A stretch of 19,163 nucleotides of DNA from Verrucomicrobiales bacterium. Lineage in GTDB: Bacteria; Verrucomicrobiota; Verrucomicrobiia; Verrucomicrobiales; DEV007. This document shows, piece by piece, positions 14,437-19,163 of this stretch. A program made the translations under genes and the position numbers. The notes under the pieces were generated by a model, which ran no database searches, had not been told where the DNA came from, and saw nothing but the letters and a program-made list of their open reading frames with translations. Numbering within the stretch: position 1 is the stretch's first letter; the number at the start of each line of letters is the position of its first letter. Where the stretch lies: NCBI GenBank assembly GCA_013911195.1, contig JACETS010000027.1, forward strand, positions 1 to 19,163. The letters run 5' to 3'.

Positions 14437-15477
14437 ATGAATAGGCGTCGACTTGGGAAAAGTGGGATTACAGTATCAGAGATATGCTTAGGTACAATGA
14501 CATTTGGCCTACAGTCTGATGAGAAAGAGTCATTTGCTATAATGGATAAAGCTTATGAATCTGGGGTGAATTTTATGGATACCGCGGAAATATATCCTGT
14601 CCCTCCCTCAGCTGATCATTTTGGAATTACTGAAGAGATTGTTGGAAAATGGATTAAACATAAGCCTAGGGAATCTTTAATTATTGCGACAAAAGTGACT
14701 GGTCCTGGTCATGGATGGTTTACTCCTCCTGTTAGAAGTGGAATGACCTCGCTTGATCGTCATCATATTCATATGGCTGTTGAGGGAAGTCTCAAAAGGA
14801 TGGGAACCGATTATATTGATCTTTATCAGACTCACTGGCCGGATCACGGAATGCATCCTGAGGAAACTCTCACAGCTTTAACTAAATTAGTCGATGAAGG
14901 AAAAATTAGGGCTTTTGGATGTTCCAACGAGACCAGTTGGGGGTTGATGAAAGGTCTATGGACCTCAGATAAGGGTAATCTAAATAGATACGAAACTGTT
15001 CAGAATAATTTTTCGATATTAAATCGCCGTTGTGAGAGCGAGTTGGCTCAGGTTTGTAGAAAGGAAAACGTTAGCCTTCTTCCTTACTCGCCCTTAGCTG
15101 GTGGAGTGCTTTGTGGCAAATATCAGTCCGGAGCCTTGCCAAAAGGGGCTAGATTTACTGATTACCTTTCCAATGGAGGTGATCGACAAAAAAAAATGGC
15201 AGCTCGGTTTATTAATCCAAGAACCGTTGAAGTGACTGGGCAACTTATAAAAATTGCAAAAGAATTAGGGATGAGCGTTACGACTCTTGCTACTATTTGG
15301 AGTAAGCAGCATGATTTTGTAGCATCAACTATTATTGGAGCATCTGAAGTTTCTCAGCTTAATGAAACATTGGCTGCTGCGGGTAATGATCTTGAGCCTG
15401 AAATAATTGATCAAATCGATTTATTAGAGGAAAAGTATCCCAGGAGCTTTGGCGAAGATGGCCTTCGTAACCTTTAG
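14437..15477 (+). CDS. Aldo/keto reductase, Tas-like
   Basis: A 346-residue NADP(H)-dependent aldo/keto reductase with the standard tetrad D48, Y53, K86 and H133 (MDTAEIYPVPP, IATKVTG, YQTHWPDH). It matches E. coli Tas most closely in the segments AEIYPVPP, SLKRMGTDYIDLYQTHWP, GCSNETSWGLM and FVASTIIGAS; other long family members such as YdjG/YghZ types lack the PVPP loop. Tas restores starvation-related growth in E. coli but its natural substrate is unknown. The 64-base gap after cutC is AT-rich with no strong terminator, so the gene may share cutC's transcript or have its own promoter. No Shine-Dalgarno site. It is convergent with clpX. Confidence 0.92.
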   Translation: MNRRRLGKSGITVSEICLGTMTFGLQSDEKESFAIMDKAYESGVNFMDTAEIYPVPPSADHFGITEEIVGKWIKHKPRESLIIATKVTGPGHGWFTPPVRSGMTSLDRHHIHMAVEGSLKRMGTDYIDLYQTHWPDHGMHPEETLTALTKLVDEGKIRAFGCSNETSWGLMKGLWTSDKGNLNRYETVQNNFSILNRRCESELAQVCRKENVSLLPYSPLAGGVLCGKYQSGALPKGARFTDYLSNGGDRQKKMAARFINPRTVEVTGQLIKIAKELGMSVTTLATIWSKQHDFVASTIIGASEVSQLNETLAAAGNDLEPEIIDQIDLLEEKYPRSFGEDGLRNL

Positions 15478-15490
15478 AAAGATATTGATT

Positions 15491-15521
15491 TAAATAAAAT
15501 AAATCCGCATATTTTATGCGG
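15491..15521 (-). terminator. Rho-independent terminator of the tig-clpP-clpX block
   Basis: On the minus strand CCGCATA-AAA-TATGCGG forms a perfect 7-bp stem with a 3-base loop and is followed by ATTTATTTTATTT. The 5' arm overlaps the last codons and the stop of clpX. On the plus strand the stem is followed only by CGTCTTTC, so it works best for clpX but may also slow readthrough from the aldo/keto reductase gene. Confidence 0.8.
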
Positions 15522-16836
15522 CGTCTTTCTTAGTTTTCTTTCGCACTACAGGTCCTTTTTTACCCTCAACGACAGTTCGGTTGATGGTAATTTTCTTGAT
15601 GTCTTTATTGCTTGGTAATTCATACATTATATCAAGCATGAGTTTTTCAAAAATTGATCGAAGGGCCCTTGCGCCCGTTCCTCTTTTGACCGCCAGCTCT
15701 GCGAGTGCTTCTAGGGCATCCTTAGTCAAACTAAGTTCAGCGCCTTCTAGTGCGATAAGCTTTTGATACTGCTTGACCATTGCGTTTTTGGGTTCAGTAA
15801 GAATTTTAACTAACTGTTCAGTGCTCAATTCTTCTAAACTCGAGATAATTGGCAAACGGCCTACGAATTCAGGTATAAGACCAAATCCTAATAAGTCTTC
15901 TGGCTCTGAAAGTTTTAAGATTTCATTTTTGGTCTGCTTCTCTTCGTTTATTTCACTCTCACTTGTTTTAAATCCCATTACCCCTTTGCCAAGGCGTCTT
16001 CTTATCATATCTTCGAGACCAACAAATGCTCCGCCGCAAATAAAAAGTATTTTTTCTGTATTTACCTGAATATAATCTTGCTGTGGATGTTTTCTTCCTC
16101 CTTGTGGGGGTACATTGCAAACAGTGCCTTCAAGAATTTTTAATAGAGCCTGCTGTACTCCCTCACCAGAAACATCACGAGTAATACTGACGTTTTCAGT
16201 TTTGCGACCAATTTTATCAATCTCATCGATATAGATTATTCCGAGTTCAGCTTTACTTACATCGTTGTCTGCCGTTTGAAGAAGTCTCAGAATGATATTC
16301 TCAACATCCTCCCCAACATAGCCAGCTTCAGTAAGCGTCGTTGCATCTGCTATGCAGAATGGAACATTAAGAATTTTGGCAAGAGTTCTTGCAAGTAAAG
16401 TTTTCCCTGAACCGGTAGGACCTAGAAGAAGTACATTACTTTTCTCGAGTTCTACCTTGGAAAGTTTGGAGAATTGATTGTTTTTTAAGGCTTTTGATCT
16501 TGATTTATCAAGTTCCCCTCGATCATGAAGGATTCGTTTATAATGATTATGAACTGCAACAGAAAGAACCTTTTTTGCATGATCTTGTCCGATCACATAT
16601 TCGTCTAGTTGCTCACAAATCGTTACGGGATCCGGTACTTTGAGGCTGGAGTTTTGTTCTGAAACATCCTTAATTTCTCCGTCAAGTCCTTCAGTGAGTT
16701 CTTTGTCCAGAATGTTTTTACAAACAACAATACAACTATCACAGATATAAACTCCAGGTCCTGCAATGAGCTTACGGACTTCAGAATGGCTCTTTCCACA
16801 AAAAGAGCACATTGTTAGATTTGAAGCCCTAGCCAT
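15514..16836 (-). CDS. clpX: ATP-dependent Clp protease ATP-binding subunit ClpX
   Basis: A 440-residue AAA+ unfoldase that feeds tagged proteins into ClpP. The N-terminal zinc domain has C10, C13, C32 and C35. The ATPase has Walker A GPTGSGKT (139-146), the pore loop GYVGED (172-177), Walker B IIYIDEID (200-207), the second pore region RDVSGEGVQQAL, the arginine finger in VGRLP (about 327) and sensor 2 GAR (388-390). The ClpP-docking loop is MGF (287-289) where E. coli has IGF. A charged linker at about 105-130 is slightly longer than usual. It follows clpP by 38 bases and ends in a terminator. There is no Shine-Dalgarno site. Confidence 0.98.
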   Translation of the reverse strand: MARASNLTMCSFCGKSHSEVRKLIAGPGVYICDSCIVVCKNILDKELTEGLDGEIKDVSEQNSSLKVPDPVTICEQLDEYVIGQDHAKKVLSVAVHNHYKRILHDRGELDKSRSKALKNNQFSKLSKVELEKSNVLLLGPTGSGKTLLARTLAKILNVPFCIADATTLTEAGYVGEDVENIILRLLQTADNDVSKAELGIIYIDEIDKIGRKTENVSITRDVSGEGVQQALLKILEGTVCNVPPQGGRKHPQQDYIQVNTEKILFICGGAFVGLEDMIRRRLGKGVMGFKTSESEINEEKQTKNEILKLSEPEDLLGFGLIPEFVGRLPIISSLEELSTEQLVKILTEPKNAMVKQYQKLIALEGAELSLTKDALEALAELAVKRGTGARALRSIFEKLMLDIMYELPSNKDIKKITINRTVVEGKKGPVVRKKTKKDAA

Positions 16837-16874
16837 AATTAAAGTATATTATTACCTGTTAGTTTTATCACTGA

Positions 16875-17549
16875 TTACTCTTTAGATTTCCCGCTGTCTG
16901 GTAAATCTTTTTTGTTTTCAAGAACGTGATCAACGAGGCCATAAGCCGCGGCCTCTTTAGCGGTCATCCAGTGATCACGGTCAGCATCTTTTTCAACCTG
17001 CTTCTCTGTTTTTCCTGTGTGCTTTGCTAAAATTTTGTTAAGCCTTTTCTTTAAGGAGTACATGTGTTCAACGGTTCGCTCAACATCAGACGCCGTTCCA
17101 CTCGCTCCACCTGATACTTGATGGATCATGATGTCTGAATTTGGTAGGGCATACCTTTTCCCAGCAGTGCCTGCACTTAGAAGGACAGCGCCCATGCTGG
17201 CACACATTCCAATGCAGTATGTGTTAATGTCGCAAGTGACAAATTGCATGGTATCATAAATCGCTAAACCAGCAGAAACAGAACCCCCTGGTGAATTAAT
17301 ATACATATTAATGTCTTTCTGAGGGTCTTGCATTTGCAGGAATAGTAGTTGGGCAATTACTGAATTTGAAATTTGATTGTAAGGATCAATTTCACTTCCA
17401 ATAAAAACTATTCTGTCTTTTAGAAGGCGAGAGTAAATATCGTAAGCTCTTTCAACTCTACCTTCTGATTCTATGACTGTTGGTATGACCATGTTGCGTA
17501 TTGCTTTAGGGTTGTTTGAATTGATCGATGATGTAGGAAAATCTGACAT
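16875..17549 (-). CDS. clpP: ATP-dependent Clp protease proteolytic subunit ClpP
   Basis: A 224-residue serine protease subunit that forms the 14-mer chamber of ClpXP. The catalytic triad is S118 (MCASMGAVLL), H143 (MIHQVSGG) and D192 (RDHWMTAKEA), with spacings of 25 and 49 residues as in E. coli ClpP. INSPGGSVSAGLAIYDTM is the conserved oxyanion-side segment. The first 20 or so residues are family-variable and probably a propeptide; an alternative start at M20 (MVIPTVIESEGR) would give a form close to the mature enzyme. It lies 115 bases after tig and 38 before clpX on the same strand. That spacing allows an extra promoter between tig and clpP. Confidence 0.98.
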   Translation of the reverse strand: MSDFPTSSINSNNPKAIRNMVIPTVIESEGRVERAYDIYSRLLKDRIVFIGSEIDPYNQISNSVIAQLLFLQMQDPQKDINMYINSPGGSVSAGLAIYDTMQFVTCDINTYCIGMCASMGAVLLSAGTAGKRYALPNSDIMIHQVSGGASGTASDVERTVEHMYSLKKRLNKILAKHTGKTEKQVEKDADRDHWMTAKEAAAYGLVDHVLENKKDLPDSGKSKE

Positions 17550-17596
17550 ATAATTTTAAAGGGAATCTTTATTTTTTGATTAAACCTCAATCACTG

Positions 17597-17610
17597 GGAT
17601 TAACAGGATT
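17597..17610. repeat. GGATTAACAGGATT element between tig and clpP
   Basis: GGATTAACAGGATT contains GGATT twice, nine bases apart, in the 115-base tig-clpP gap. From memory, phrases of this kind (AATCCTGTTAATCC on the other strand) recur as degenerate short repeats in intergenic regions of varied bacteria. Only one unit is seen here, so this is a weak call. Confidence 0.3.
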
Positions 17611-17664
17611 GCATTAATAATACAACGTACCTCAAGTTTTGTGGTTTTACAGTTATGTGTTAAT

Positions 17665-18996
17665 TTATTTCTGTTCAAATTCCTCTGGATCAACCTCTTT
17701 AATTACTGCAGATTCACGTAGGAATTCTAGTGTTTTTTGAATTTTTAATCCATTAATGATCCTCCCGAATCCATTTTTCTTTTGCAGTTGTTTGGTTAGG
17801 TTTTTGACTGAAGTATTTTGTCTTGCTGCTATTTGATCAACGCGATTAAGAACTTCTTCTTGGCTTACCTCAATTTTTTCTTTGTCTGCAATCTGCTCAA
17901 GAATAAAGCTTGTTTTGACGCTGTTATTGGCTTGCTCACCAGCTGATTCAATAATTTGATCCTGATGTTCAACCAGTTCCTCCTCTGAAACGCCGCGTTC
18001 AGTATTTGAGGTGAAAATATCATTTACCCTACTTTGGGTTTCTCTCATTACAATTTCTTGAGGCAGTTCAAATTCTAATTCGGAATTTATTTTCGATAGT
18101 ATTTGATTGGTTACCATTTCCTGTCTGTAACCTTTGCGCTGTTCTTGCATTTGTTCTGTTAGGGTCTCTTTCAATTGGTCTAGAGATTTTCCAGGTTCAA
18201 TTTTCTCCGCAAACTCATCATCGAGTTTCGGTAATTTCTGTTCTTTGATACCAACGATTTCAACCTCATAATCTAGGCTTTGTCCTCTAAGTTCTTCAGC
18301 ATCGTAATCATCAGGAATAGTGACGTTTATGCTCTTCGTATCGTTCTCTTTGAGATCTAATAGAGGTTCACAAAAACCGGGTAGAAAAGAATTATCATCC
18401 ATCTTTAACCAAAAACCTGTATTTTGAGCCAAAGTTGCCGGGGCTAATGGTAAAACCTCGCCGACTGGTTTGTCTTCTATAGAACCTTTATAATTTATTA
18501 CTACGAAGTCACCCATCTTAATCCCTCGACTTTCAACATCTTCATAATCGGCAAACCGTTCTCTGATTTGATTTAAAGATTCCTCTAGTTGTTCATCTGT
18601 AACATCAATTTTTGGAACGGTTACTTCAATTCCTTTGTAGTCGGTCAGTTCAAAATCAGGAGCTACCACAAGTTCTATAGTTGCCGAATAGGTCCCATCA
18701 CTATTGTGGGATTGATCTCGAATTTCTTTGATACTTAGGATATCAATATCATTTTCATCATTATTTTTTTGGATAGCTTTTCTAACTATTCGATCCTCAA
18801 ACTCACTTTCTATTTCTGACTTGAATCTTTTTTCAATTACGTTTGCAGGAGTTTTACCTGGTCTGAAGCCTGGTATTTTGGCCTGTTTTGAAAATAGTTT
18901 AATAATCTGCTTTCGTTCTGCTTGATTGTCCTCAGAAGGAATTTCAATTCTAATTAACGCTTTGCAGTCTGGTAATTTTTCGAGGTTAATAATCAT
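17665..18996 (-). CDS. tig: Trigger factor
   Basis: A 443-residue ribosome-associated chaperone that receives nascent chains. The N-terminal domain (about 1-112) has the ribosome-binding loop GFRPGKTP at 43-50. The middle FKBP-like peptidyl-prolyl isomerase domain (about 158-250) starts GDFVVINYKG but is diverged: several of the aromatic residues that line active FKBP pockets are not evident, as in a number of bacterial trigger factors. The C-terminal chaperone arms (about 255-430) are helical and charge-rich. The length is standard. It is the first gene of the tig-clpP-clpX group, a common bacterial order. The ATG is preceded by a GC-rich patch with no Shine-Dalgarno site; TCTCC and CCCGCCC lie on the coding strand instead. 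Confidence 0.97.
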   Translation of the reverse strand: MIINLEKLPDCKALIRIEIPSEDNQAERKQIIKLFSKQAKIPGFRPGKTPANVIEKRFKSEIESEFEDRIVRKAIQKNNDENDIDILSIKEIRDQSHNSDGTYSATIELVVAPDFELTDYKGIEVTVPKIDVTDEQLEESLNQIRERFADYEDVESRGIKMGDFVVINYKGSIEDKPVGEVLPLAPATLAQNTGFWLKMDDNSFLPGFCEPLLDLKENDTKSINVTIPDDYDAEELRGQSLDYEVEIVGIKEQKLPKLDDEFAEKIEPGKSLDQLKETLTEQMQEQRKGYRQEMVTNQILSKINSELEFELPQEIVMRETQSRVNDIFTSNTERGVSEEELVEHQDQIIESAGEQANNSVKTSFILEQIADKEKIEVSQEEVLNRVDQIAARQNTSVKNLTKQLQKKNGFGRIINGLKIQKTLEFLRESAVIKEVDPEEFEQK

Positions 18997-19163
18997 CGGG
19001 CGGGAAGTCTAAGGAGAATTTAGAAAATCGCAATAAACAAAGGCTTTTTTTGCATAAAACTTATTAGCCAATAATATGCCATTTTAAAGTAATGGCATGC
19101 ACTAGTTTTAGTAAATAAAGCTAAATTTAAACCTATATTTTTATACTAAAGTAAATAAATGAT
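18997..19163. other. AT-rich upstream region of tig, no gene seen
   Basis: These 167 bases reach the right edge and hold no supportable coding sequence. They must contain the tig promoter, but I cannot place -35 and -10 boxes with confidence. The only clear structure is the inverted repeat at 19076-19098; AGTAAATAAA occurs twice (19110-19119 and 19150-19159), which may be chance in such AT-rich sequence. Confidence 0.6.
19076..19098. repeat. Perfect 8-bp inverted repeat upstream of tig
   Basis: ATGCCATT-N7-AATGGCAT lies about 80 bases upstream of the tig start. It has no T-run on the minus strand and only a weak one (AGTTTTAG) on the plus strand. It may be an operator for tig or a weak terminator for a gene beyond the edge. 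Confidence 0.5.

Overview
The window is AT-rich, densely coded bacterial chromosome with about 18 genes. There is no rRNA, tRNA, CRISPR array, transposase or phage gene that I can support, and no gene-free stretch longer than about 170 bases. The gene content suggests a member of the Planctomycetes-Verrucomicrobia group, most likely a marine, low-GC Verrucomicrobiota. The clues are a secreted sulfatase, an exported Tat-type sugar-phosphate isomerase/epimerase-like protein, a secreted metallophosphoesterase, a Na+:solute symporter with a tiny partner, and very few Shine-Dalgarno sites. This placement is an inference from gene style, not proof.

Layout. (1) 1-421, minus strand: an arsenic-resistance operon enters at the left edge. 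It holds arsR, preceded by a clear inverted-repeat operator, and then the first 19 codons of a thioredoxin-type arsC that runs off the window. (2) 514-2049, plus: a secreted formylglycine sulfatase, divergent from arsR. (3) 4901-2053, minus: a three-gene operon of a two-helix small membrane protein, an SSS-family Na+ symporter and a short MetE-like zinc methyltransferase. It faces a divergent enolase-superfamily enzyme (4977-6431). (4) 8215-6534, minus: sufS-sufU, sulfur mobilisation for Fe-S clusters. (5) 8326-9835, plus: a DJ-1/PfpI-like protein followed by a Tat-exported TIM-barrel protein. (6) 12017-9832, minus: an internally duplicated membrane protein translationally coupled to a secreted metallophosphoesterase. 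(7) 12064-15477, plus: a DCC-family thiol protein, a secreted transglutaminase-like protein coupled to cutC, and a Tas-like aldo/keto reductase. (8) 18996-15514, minus: the housekeeping block tig-clpP-clpX, ending in a good terminator.

How the parts fit. The right end is core proteostasis: trigger factor on the ribosome and the ClpXP protease. SufSU is core Fe-S biogenesis. The rest reads as accessory scavenging and stress functions: sulfated-polymer or sulfate-ester attack, phosphate-ester attack at the cell surface, Na+-coupled uptake linked to a homocysteine-type methyltransferase, and metal(loid) handling (ArsRC, CutC). I did not find a wholly new multi-gene defence or mobile system.

The most noteworthy observations are the symporter/small-subunit/core-MetE cassette, the 143-residue internal duplication in the membrane protein, the metallophosphoesterase with altered purple-acid-phosphatase ligands, the ArsR operator that also fixes the arsR start, and the near absence of Shine-Dalgarno sites apart from one perfect site at a coupled start.
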